Shown here piece after piece: positions 1-4,623 of a stretch of 5,165 nucleotides of DNA; the first letter of the stretch is position 1; each line of letters starts with the position of its first letter. This DNA comes from Thermoprotei archaeon. Its GTDB lineage: Archaea; Thermoproteota; Thermoprotei_A; Sulfolobales; NBVN01. The translations under genes were made by a program, and so were the position numbers. The notes under the pieces were generated by a model. It had not been told where the DNA came from. It saw only the letters and a list, made by a program, of their open reading frames with translations, and made no database searches. The DNA lies in assembly GCA_003661745.1 (NCBI GenBank), contig QMWS01000062.1:1-5165 (forward strand). The letters are read 5' to 3'.

Positions 1-366
1 CGTAGCTAGTAGTTCCTTAGCATTTAACTGACCCTCCCGAACTCTGCTTTTCAGCCTCTTGTAAAGCTCTCTAGCTTCTAGGTAGAACCGATCCCTTAAG
101 CTCTGGAACTTACCTCGAGGTAACCCCCGCTCCACTATTAAGTACTTTGCAAGATCTACCTCACTTAAGGGGTTCTCCCTTATCTCAACAAATCCACGCT
201 TCTCAAGATCCTTAGCTAGCCATAGAGGAAGAAACGCCTCTTCACCACGATTAAAGGTCTCCCACCCACTTTCGGTTCTAATCTTACCTAAATCACGCAA
301 TACAGCTACTCTCACCGGTGAGAGAAGGTGGTAGATATTAGCAAGCGTAATAATTCCTTTAATCAT
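1..366 (-). CDS. gins23: GINS complex subunit, Gins23 (Psf2/Psf3) type, C-terminus cut by window edge
   Basis: I translated this open frame by hand from an ATG at 366-364; it stays open to the window edge, giving 122 residues. The protein begins MIKGIITLANIYHLL. Residues near 40-62 contain the segment EEAFLPLWLAKDLEKRGFVE, which matches the Psf2/Psf3 pattern of a small beta domain ending in 'PLWLA..L......I'. A helical segment rich in Arg, Lys and Glu follows. This order, small B domain first and helical A domain second, is that of Gins23 rather than Gins51. In archaea the GINS complex joins MCM and a Cdc45/RecJ-like protein in the replicative helicase. An in-frame stop at 384-382 limits the N-terminus. 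A GTG at 372-370 is an alternative start two codons upstream. The family call rests on remembered motifs, so it is likely but not proven. Confidence 0.72.
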   Translation of the reverse strand, partial: MIKGIITLANIYHLLSPVRVAVLRDLGKIRTESGWETFNRGEEAFLPLWLAKDLEKRGFVEIRENPLSEVDLAKYLIVERGLPRGKFQSLRDRFYLEARELYKRLKSRVREGQLNAKELLAT

Positions 367-398
367 CCCCCACACCAAACCTTCATATCGCTTCACCA

Positions 399-408
399 CA
401 TATATAAG
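399..408 (-). promoter_or_regulatory. TATA box for the GINS gene
   Basis: The minus strand reads CTTATATATG here, a good archaeal TATA box. It lies about 38 bases upstream of the ATG at 366. A transcript starting about 26 bases downstream of the box would have a leader of roughly 10 bases, which is typical of crenarchaeal first genes. Confidence 0.55.
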
Positions 409-445
409 AGAGCTAATAAGACGAAGGCGGAATTATTTAGAGGTC

Positions 446-461
446 CCACTAGCGTTAGTGG
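446..461. repeat. Small inverted repeat (6-bp stem, 4-base loop)
   Basis: CCACTA, GCGT, TAGTGG forms a perfect 6-bp stem with a 4-base loop. It lies in the intergenic space between the leftward GINS promoter and the rightward sRNA promoter. It could be a regulator site or a chance hairpin; nothing in the sequence decides between them. Confidence 0.3.
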
Positions 462-505
462 AGTAGGATAATAATACCTTAGAGTTACTGTAATTAGTCA
501 AAATA

Positions 506-515
506 GCTTATTAAG
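506..515 (+). promoter_or_regulatory. TATA box for box C/D sRNA 1
   Basis: The plus strand reads GCTTATTAAG, centred about 26 bases before 536. That places transcription initiation essentially at the C box of the sRNA at 537. The spacing fits a dedicated archaeal promoter and supports the sRNA as an independent transcription unit. Confidence 0.5.
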
Positions 516-532
516 CATTGAAGAACAAAGGT

Positions 533-592
533 ATTACGGATGAAGTGAGGTAGCCGTCTGAGCGAGTGATGAGGGCTCGTGTTTCTGACTGC
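533..592 (+). ncRNA. Box C/D guide sRNA 1 (2'-O-methylation guide)
   Basis: The order of motifs is that of a dual-guide archaeal box C/D sRNA. The C box is at 537-543, imperfect but with the GATGA core intact. A 14-base first guide occupies 544-557, and D' (CTGA) is at 558-561. After a 4-base spacer comes a perfect C' box GTGATGA at 566-572. A 12-base second guide occupies 573-584, and D (CTGA) is at 585-588. Such RNAs bind L7Ae, Nop5 and fibrillarin and direct 2'-O-methylation at the target base paired five nucleotides upstream of D or D'. The targets would be complementary to AGTGAGGTAGCCGT and GGGCTCGTGTTT; by the N+5 rule these would be a C and an A. I could not place either confidently in rRNA or tRNA. 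A TATA box 25 bases upstream and a T-rich tract after the D box support it. The ends are estimates. Confidence 0.8.
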
Positions 593-604
593 TTATAAGG
601 GTCA

Positions 605-615
605 TTCTTTTAATT
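605..615 (+). terminator. T-rich terminator after sRNA 1
   Basis: A pyrimidine- and T-rich tract (TTCTTTTAATT) begins 17 bases after the D box of sRNA 1. Archaeal RNA polymerase terminates at such tracts without needing a hairpin. The call rests only on composition and position. Confidence 0.35.
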
Positions 616-670
616 ATATGCTAGCGTATGTACCTAATTGAAATAATACTTAGAGTGTGGATGGGTCGTG

Positions 671-770
<100 letters not shown>

Positions 771-797
771 TTTCCTTGAGAATTAGGAAGTTAAGGG

Positions 798-805
798 TTT
801 TTAAG
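798..805 (-). promoter_or_regulatory. TATA-like box for tRNA-Lys
   Basis: The minus strand reads CTTAAAAA, centred about 31 bases upstream of the first tRNA base at 770. That spacing suits a transcript starting a few bases before the mature 5' end, which RNase P would trim. Confidence 0.5.
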
Positions 806-833
806 CGTTGCTTAGGGCTGTATTCATTGAATT

Positions 834-849
834 AAGATAAAATTAAAGA
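834..849 (-). terminator. T-rich terminator after sRNA 2
   Basis: The minus strand is strongly T-rich (TCTTTAATTTTATCTT) immediately after the D box of sRNA 2. It fits a hairpin-less archaeal terminator and lies between the sRNA and the tRNA promoter. Confidence 0.4.
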
Positions 850-850
850 G

Positions 851-918
851 TCAGCTAATCAACCCCTCATCACTATATGGTCTTTTAAGTTCAGACTACG
901 TCGGCTTCATCACTAGGT
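851..918 (-). ncRNA. Box C/D guide sRNA 2 (2'-O-methylation guide)
   Basis: The minus strand carries all four boxes as perfect matches. C is GTGATGA at 913-907 and D' is CTGA at 894-891. C' is GTGATGA at 873-867 and D is CTGA at 854-851. Both guide segments are exactly 12 bases, the archaeal standard: AGCCGACGTAGT (906-895) and GGGGTTGATTAG (866-855). The RNA would assemble with L7Ae, Nop5 and fibrillarin. By the N+5 rule the predicted methylated target bases are a C for the D' guide and a U for the D guide. The targets were not identified. The D'-C' spacer is 17 bases, clearly longer than the usual few bases in archaeal sRNAs. An A/T-rich TATA-like stretch lies at 942-949, and a T-rich tract follows the D box. 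It sits between the hypothetical gene and tRNA-Lys on the same strand. The 5' end is an estimate. Confidence 0.85.
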
Positions 919-1006
919 GTTCCATCTAACAACTAATCTGTAATTTTCCTATTATGTATACTTTGTTGTAGCTCAATTAAAAGGCGTGCATCTGACGACT
1001 GAAATT
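919..1006. other. Short intergenic stretch upstream of sRNA 2
   Basis: I see no protein gene or RNA fold here. It holds the TATA-like A/T stretch at 942-949 (minus strand, about 27 bases before 919) that probably drives sRNA 2, and the 3' flank of the hypothetical gene ending at 1007. Confidence 0.4.
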
Positions 1007-1366
1007 CTATTTAATAAAATCTGGTGGCTCGTGAAGATTTATTATAGGTATCACTATGTATCCTGCCTTCGTTCCTTTTGAGAACTCTATTATTTCGCCT
1101 GATACGTCAGTCTTTATAAGCACGTAATTTTTGTCCTTAGGTATTTCTCCTTCTGTATCAACGTAATAGTAGAAGAGCGGGATACCGTAGAGCTTATAGT
1201 AATCTCTGAATACAGCCATAATACCGTAGACTGCGCTTCCGCCATCTACGTACCTAATAATGTAAGTTGCTTGACCTAGCGCGATGCTTGAGGCCGCCAT
1301 CCTAGCTAGGTCAGCAAACGACTTAACTCTAATTTTAATTGCTTTCTGTATTCCTTCAATACCCAT
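1007..1366 (-). CDS. Hypothetical protein, 119 aa (123 aa from an upstream TTG)
   Basis: I do not recognise the family. The protein starts with a predicted amphipathic helix (GIEGIQKAIKIRVKSFADLA), then runs of hydrophobic and aromatic residues such as TYIIRYVD, then YYKLYGIPLFYYYVD. It ends with alternating beta-like segments including YVLIKTD and GYIVIPIINL. It has no cysteines, no clear transmembrane segment and no signal peptide, so a small soluble alpha/beta protein is likely. I chose the ATG at 1366-1364. A TTG at 1378-1376, four codons upstream in frame, would fit leaderless translation. The TATA box at 1400-1407 predicts a transcript start near 1377, so either start is possible. It is divergent from the oxidoreductase operon. 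Codon use resembles the neighbours (ATA, AGG, GGT common), so it looks like a real resident gene. Confidence 0.75.
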   Translation of the reverse strand: MGIEGIQKAIKIRVKSFADLARMAASSIALGQATYIIRYVDGGSAVYGIMAVFRDYYKLYGIPLFYYYVDTEGEIPKDKNYVLIKTDVSGEIIEFSKGTKAGYIVIPIINLHEPPDFIK

Positions 1367-1399
1367 GGATAATCCCAACGCTTATAACAGCACCACGCA

Positions 1400-1407
1400 T
1401 TTTATAA
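1400..1407 (-). promoter_or_regulatory. TATA box for the hypothetical gene
   Basis: The minus strand reads TTATAAAA, one of the best TATA matches in the window, about 26 bases before 1377. It overlaps the 12-bp palindrome TATAAGCTTATA at 1403-1414, which could also offer a box to the opposite strand. Confidence 0.6.
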
Positions 1408-1414
1408 GCTTATA
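1403..1414. repeat. 12-bp perfect palindrome TATAAGCTTATA in divergent promoter region
   Basis: TATAAGCTTATA is its own reverse complement. It lies between two divergent transcription units and overlaps the minus-strand TATA box. A dimeric regulator site or a bidirectional TATA element are both possible; A/T-rich palindromes also occur by chance. Confidence 0.4.
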
Positions 1415-1467
1415 CTCCTAGCATGGAATGTAGCGGTTCCGGCCGTTTAAGTTTCCTAGGGAAAACA

Positions 1468-1477
1468 TTAATTTTTA
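1468..1477 (+). promoter_or_regulatory. Probable TATA element of the oxidoreductase operon
   Basis: TTAATTTTTA, preceded by GGGAAAACA, lies about 25 bases before 1497. Initiation there would make the GTG at 1497 leaderless. The palindrome at 1403-1414 is a second candidate and would give a leader of about 60 bases. Confidence 0.45.
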
Positions 1478-1495
1478 GCGTGTTATTCACTAGTC

Positions 1496-1500
1496 GGTGA
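1496..1500 (+). promoter_or_regulatory. Possible Shine-Dalgarno bearing on the gamma-subunit start
   Basis: GGTGA ends 8 bases before an in-frame TTG at 1509. It overlaps the GTG at 1497 that is otherwise the longest possible start. If functional, it favours TTG 1509 and a protein four residues shorter. Confidence 0.35.
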
Positions 1501-2078
1501 AACATAACTTGCTAAGTGTAGAAATAAGGTGGCATGGCAGGGGAGGGCAAGGTGTTTGGACAGCAAGTAATATTCTAGCCGAGGCGGCAATTAGGGAAGG
1601 TAAGCACGCGCAGTCATTCCCTACATTTGGGCCAGAGAGGATGGGTGCTCCAATAATGGCCTTTACTAGGATAAGCGACGATGTAATAGAAGTACACTCA
1701 GGCGTATATGAGCCTGACATAGTCGTTGTGTTAGACCCAACGCTGCTGGGTACTATAAACGTTCTTGAGGGCCTAAAGAAGGGCGGCCTATTAGTACTCA
1801 ACTATAAGAGCAGTAACGTTGAGGAGTTAACGCACCTGCTAGGCAGCGAGCTGAGAAACTATAAGACGTACGTAGTTTCAGCAACTGAAATAGCTGTTAA
1901 GATACTTGGTAGAGGTATAACCAATACCGCTATGCTTGGCGCGCTGGTAAAGGCGTCCCCTATAGTGAAGCTGGACACCATATTTGATGTCGTTAAGGAG
2001 CGTTTCAGAGGGCCTATAGCAGAGAAGAATATCGAGGTTATTAAGGCAGCGTATGAAGACACAAAGGAGGTGGCTTAA
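1497..2078 (+). CDS. porG: Pyruvate (2-oxoacid):ferredoxin oxidoreductase, gamma subunit
   Basis: This is the 193-residue gamma subunit of a four-subunit 2-oxoacid:ferredoxin oxidoreductase. The family signature is clear: EIRWHGRGGQGVWTASNIL at about residues 9-27, with the glycine-rich GRGGQG loop at 14-19, and FPTFGPERMGAP at 41-52. Length is normal for the family. The gamma domain is part of the enzyme core and is thought to take part in CoA handling; it has no metal ligands. It is the first gene of a gamma-delta-alpha-beta operon and ends 3 bases before delta. The start is uncertain: GTG 1497 suits leaderless translation from the TATA element near 1472, while TTG 1509 has a GGTGA eight bases upstream. 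Both starts keep the whole domain. Confidence 0.93.
   Translation: MKHNLLSVEIRWHGRGGQGVWTASNILAEAAIREGKHAQSFPTFGPERMGAPIMAFTRISDDVIEVHSGVYEPDIVVVLDPTLLGTINVLEGLKKGGLLVLNYKSSNVEELTHLLGSELRNYKTYVVSATEIAVKILGRGITNTAMLGALVKASPIVKLDTIFDVVKERFRGPIAEKNIEVIKAAYEDTKEVA
2066..2072 (+). promoter_or_regulatory. Strong Shine-Dalgarno for the delta subunit
   Basis: GGAGGTG lies inside the end of the gamma gene, 9 bases before the ATG at 2082. It fixes that start and indicates translation from a polycistronic mRNA. Confidence 0.7.
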
Positions 2079-2081
2079 GAA

Positions 2082-2354
2082 ATGAGTGAGCTTAAGGGCT
2101 GGCGCGAGCTCCCCATAGGTACGCTACCACTGAAGTTCTCAACGGAATTCAAGACAGGTGATTGGAGAACCTTCAGGCCTGTGATAAATCAGGAAAAGTG
2201 CGTTAAGTGCTTATTATGCTGGGTTTACTGCCCAGAAATGTCGATAGTATGGGATGGCACTAAAGTCTCAGTAAACTATGACTTCTGCAAGGGCTGCGGA
2301 ATATGTGCGCATGAGTGCCCCGTTAAAGCCATTTCAATGGTACCTGAGAGGTGA
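2082..2354 (+). CDS. porD: Pyruvate (2-oxoacid):ferredoxin oxidoreductase, delta subunit (2x[4Fe-4S])
   Basis: This 90-residue ferredoxin-like subunit passes electrons from the catalytic core to external ferredoxin. Two complete cluster motifs are visible: CVKCLLCWVYCP (C40, C43, C46, C50) and CKGCGICAHECP (C69, C72, C75, C79). In this CxxCxxCxxxCP arrangement the fourth cysteine of each motif ligates the other cluster. The N-terminal 35 residues (GWRELPIGT, then FKTGDWRTFRPVI) form the extension typical of PorD and VorD subunits, which separates it from free ferredoxins. Length is normal. It has a strong Shine-Dalgarno and lies 6 bases before the alpha start. No cysteine is missing, so both clusters should form. 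Confidence 0.95.
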   Translation: MSELKGWRELPIGTLPLKFSTEFKTGDWRTFRPVINQEKCVKCLLCWVYCPEMSIVWDGTKVSVNYDFCKGCGICAHECPVKAISMVPER

Positions 2355-2355
2355 T
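2348..2355 (+). promoter_or_regulatory. Shine-Dalgarno that decides the alpha-subunit GTG start
   Basis: GAGGTGAT spans the delta stop codon and ends 5 bases before the GTG at 2361. It is a near-perfect match to the archaeal anti-Shine-Dalgarno. It supports GTG 2361 over the later in-frame ATG at 2391. Confidence 0.7.
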
Positions 2356-2360
2356 GGGAG

Positions 2361-3602
2361 GTGGCAGCCGAAAAAGTTCGAGGAGTTGTAATGGGGCTGA
2401 ACGGTGATGAAGCTGTTGCATGGGCGGTCAAGCAGTGTAATGTTGACGTAGTTGCAGCTTACCCAATAACACCCCAGACGATAATCGTTGAGAGATTTTC
2501 GGAATTCGTAGCTAATGGCGAAGTTAATACTGAATTCGTCCCTGTAGAGAGTGAGCATTCAGCATTAAGTGCTTGTGTTGGTGCTGCAGCCGCAGGCGCA
2601 AGAGCCTTTACAGCCACGGCATCACAGGGGCTAGCCCTTATGTGGGAAATACTCTACATAGCGTCAGGCCTGAGGCTGCCGATAGTAATGGCTGTTGTCA
2701 ATAGGGCTCTTTCAGCACCCATAAATATTCACTGCGACCACAGCGACACAATGGGAGCTAGGGACTCAGGATGGATTCAGCTGTACGTAGAAGACTCCCA
2801 AGAAGCGTACGACACCGTTATCCAGGCATTCAGGATAGCAGAGCATCCAGATGTCTTGTTGCCTGTTATGGTTAATCTTGACGGATTCTTCCTGAGTCAC
2901 ACACTGCAGGATGTTCGCATACTCCCTGACGAAGTAGTCAAGAAGTTTGTGGGTACTAGAGAACCGACTAAGGTTAAGGTGCCGTACCTCAATAACAAGG
3001 AGGTACCCTTAGTATTAGACGGTGAGACACCGATAACGCTGGGGCCTCTAGACCTCCAGGACTACTACTTCGAGCATAAGATGCCTCAAATAATCGCTAT
3101 GGAGAATGCTAAGAAGGTAATTAAGGAGGTAAATGAAGAATACGCTAAGATAAGCGGTAGGAAGTATGGCAATGGCCTCATAGTGCCCTACGGCCTCGAA
3201 GACGCAGATGTAGCAATAGTGCTGCTTGGTTCAGCAGCAGGTACAGTGAGGTATGTAGCGAGAAAACTTAGGGAGAATGGTTATAAGGTAGGTGTATTGA
3301 GGATAAGGGCATTTAGGCCATTTCCAATAGAGGATATCGTTGAAAAGTTGAGGAACGTTAAGGTCGTGTGCGTCATGGACCGTTCAGTATCTTTCGGTGC
3401 TCATGGTGGCCCATTATTCATGGAGATAAGGTCTGCATTCTATGATATGCCAGAGAGACCCATAATACTTAACTACATATATGGCTTAGGTGGCAGGGAC
3501 CTACCACCCTCAACAATTAAGGATATATTCATGGAGTTGCTTGACATTGCTAAGACTGGTCAAGCTAGGCAATTAATTAAGTACGTAGGGGTGAGAGAAT
3601 GA
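2361..3602 (+). CDS. porA: Pyruvate (2-oxoacid):ferredoxin oxidoreductase, alpha subunit
   Basis: This 413-residue alpha subunit carries the domains that pair with beta to form the thiamine-diphosphate active site. Domain I (about residues 13-200) has the motifs YPITPQT (34-40), VESEHSA (62-68), TATASQGLALMWE (84-96), and D-x-x-D followed by RDSGWIQLYVE (134-144). A linker of about 80 residues follows. Domain II starts near DADVAIVLLGSAAGTV (281-296) and includes RIRAFRPFP (314-322) and VMDRSVSFGAHGGPL (338-352). These segments and the length match archaeal PorA and VorA proteins. The start is GTG, chosen for the Shine-Dalgarno at 2348-2355. The stop overlaps the beta start by four bases (ATGA), suggesting translational coupling. 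Pyruvate is the likely substrate from the operon type, but a branched-chain 2-oxoacid enzyme (VOR) has very similar motifs and cannot be excluded by eye. Confidence 0.95.
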   Translation: MAAEKVRGVVMGLNGDEAVAWAVKQCNVDVVAAYPITPQTIIVERFSEFVANGEVNTEFVPVESEHSALSACVGAAAAGARAFTATASQGLALMWEILYIASGLRLPIVMAVVNRALSAPINIHCDHSDTMGARDSGWIQLYVEDSQEAYDTVIQAFRIAEHPDVLLPVMVNLDGFFLSHTLQDVRILPDEVVKKFVGTREPTKVKVPYLNNKEVPLVLDGETPITLGPLDLQDYYFEHKMPQIIAMENAKKVIKEVNEEYAKISGRKYGNGLIVPYGLEDADVAIVLLGSAAGTVRYVARKLRENGYKVGVLRIRAFRPFPIEDIVEKLRNVKVVCVMDRSVSFGAHGGPLFMEIRSAFYDMPERPIILNYIYGLGGRDLPPSTIKDIFMELLDIAKTGQARQLIKYVGVRE

Positions 3603-4555
3603 GTTCAGCCATAAACATTCGGGAATTAGCTAAAAAAGAACCAAAGCTATTACCCGGCCACAGATTATGCGCTGGTTGTGCAGCACCTGTAATAGTTAAG
3701 CTGGTGCTACTTGCTGCTGAAGGGCCAACAATAATAGTCAATGCCACAGGATGCTTAGAAGTGGCAACAACGATATTTCCGTATACTTCATGGAAGGTTC
3801 CATGGATTCACAACGCATTCGAGAACGCAGCGTCGACAGCGGCAGGGATCGATGCGGCAATTAAGGCGCTAAGGAGGAGAGGGGCCTTCAAACACGATAG
3901 GGTCAATATAATAGCTTTCGCAGGTGATGGAGGCACATACGACATTGGTCTTCAAGCGCTGAGTGGAGCTATAGAGAGAGGACACAACTTCCTCTACATA
4001 CTCTACGATAATGAAGCATACATGAATACTGGCATTCAGAGGAGTGGAGGAACGCCATTAGGTGCTGCAACAACTACAAGCCCAGCGGGAAGAATTATTC
4101 CAGGTAAGTTGCAGCATAAGAAGCCAATAGCTGACATAGTAGTAGCGCACAAGGCACCATACGTAGCGACAGCCACACCAGCCCACTGGATGGACCTAAT
4201 TAGGAAAGTCAAGAAAGCATTAAGCATTGAGGGACCTAAATTCCTCCACATCTTATCGCCCTGCCCACGAGGATGGCGCTACGACCCAAGCATGACTATG
4301 GAAGTAGCGAGGATAGCTGTTGACACATGCTACTTCCCGCTCTGGGAGTACGAGAAAGGAACATGGAGGCTAACAGATAGAAGCTTAGCTATAGCTAAGA
4401 ACCCGCAACTAAAGAAGCCGATCGAGGAATTCCTGAAGACCCAAGGTAGATTTAAGCACCTACTACGACCAGAGAATAGACACATGATTGAGAAGCTGCA
4501 AGAGTACGTTGACGCTGTATGGGAGGATTTGCTAAAGAGGGCGGGCCTTAAGTAG
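3599..4555 (+). CDS. porB: Pyruvate (2-oxoacid):ferredoxin oxidoreductase, beta subunit (TPP-binding)
   Basis: This 318-residue catalytic subunit binds thiamine diphosphate and one [4Fe-4S] cluster. The thiamine motif starts at GDGGTYDIGLQ (109-119) and ends at DNEAYMNTG (137-145), in the GDG...N form with N138. The four expected cluster cysteines are present: C24 and C27 in LCAGC, C52 in TGCLE, and C222 in SPCPRGW. The segment IQRSGGTPLGAATTTSPAG (146-164) is characteristic of the POR/VOR beta family. It starts at an ATG that overlaps the alpha stop, with GGTGA four bases upstream. No catalytic residue appears to be missing, and length is typical. It is the last gene of the operon, followed by a T-rich tract. 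Pyruvate is the likely substrate; the evidence for substrate choice is indirect. Confidence 0.95.
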   Translation: MSSAINIRELAKKEPKLLPGHRLCAGCAAPVIVKLVLLAAEGPTIIVNATGCLEVATTIFPYTSWKVPWIHNAFENAASTAAGIDAAIKALRRRGAFKHDRVNIIAFAGDGGTYDIGLQALSGAIERGHNFLYILYDNEAYMNTGIQRSGGTPLGAATTTSPAGRIIPGKLQHKKPIADIVVAHKAPYVATATPAHWMDLIRKVKKALSIEGPKFLHILSPCPRGWRYDPSMTMEVARIAVDTCYFPLWEYEKGTWRLTDRSLAIAKNPQLKKPIEEFLKTQGRFKHLLRPENRHMIEKLQEYVDAVWEDLLKRAGLK

Positions 4556-4558
4556 ATA

Positions 4559-4572
4559 CTCCTTCCTTTTTA
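4559..4572 (+). terminator. T-rich terminator of the oxidoreductase operon
   Basis: The tract CTCCTTCCTTTTTAA-like pyrimidine run begins four bases after the beta stop codon. It lies in a 68-base gap between convergent genes, where termination is expected. No stable hairpin was seen. Confidence 0.5.
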
Positions 4573-4581
4573 ACTTATTAA

Positions 4582-4596
4582 CTTAATAAAATACTG
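4582..4596 (-). terminator. Possible T-rich terminator of the nitrilase-like gene
   Basis: The minus strand reads CAGTATTTTATTAAG about 28 bases after the stop codon of the nitrilase-like gene. It is A/T-rich with a run of four T. Position suits a terminator, but the signal is weak. Confidence 0.3.
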
Positions 4597-4623
4597 CTCG
4601 TGTATGGGGGGCTAGTCTCTGCC

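Noticed and set aside
592..599. Palindromic TATA-like CTTATAAG just after sRNA 1
   Set aside because: It could act as a TATA box on either strand, but no gene starts at the expected distance: only a seven-codon frame follows on the plus strand, and the minus direction would merely oppose sRNA 1.
895..906. The D' guide of sRNA 2 can form nine consecutive pairs (one G-U) with the universal 23S peptidyl-transferase segment AUGUCGGCU.
   Set aside because: The bases nearest the D' box, where pairing matters most for N+5 methylation, include two mismatches. The match was made from memory of the E. coli sequence, not this organism's rRNA, so I leave the target unassigned.
988..1004. Two CTGA tetramers close together, like D boxes, near 991-1001
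   Set aside because: No C or C' box (TGATGA-like) lies at a suitable distance on the same strand, so this is not a third box C/D RNA.
1490..1801. Minus-strand open frame opposite the gamma subunit
   Set aside because: It is antisense to a clearly recognised gene and encodes a low-complexity Ser/Thr/Pro-rich product with no family features; a shadow frame.
1859..2062. Minus-strand open frame opposite the gamma subunit C-terminal half
   Set aside because: Shadow of the porG coding sequence, with no start signal or recognisable domain.
2334..2558. Minus-strand open frame across the delta/alpha junction
   Set aside because: Antisense to two well-supported operon genes and without recognisable motifs.
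4036..4251. Minus-strand open frame opposite the beta subunit, with hydrophobic stretches
   Set aside because: The apparent membrane-like sequence is the reverse of the Ala/Thr-rich beta segment; no independent support.
1497..4555. Possibility that the operon encodes 2-ketoisovalerate or 2-oxoglutarate ferredoxin oxidoreductase
   Set aside because: The separate gamma and delta genes with a four-subunit layout argue against the usual two-subunit 2-oxoacid enzymes. VOR is not fully excluded, but the overall set reads most simply as POR.
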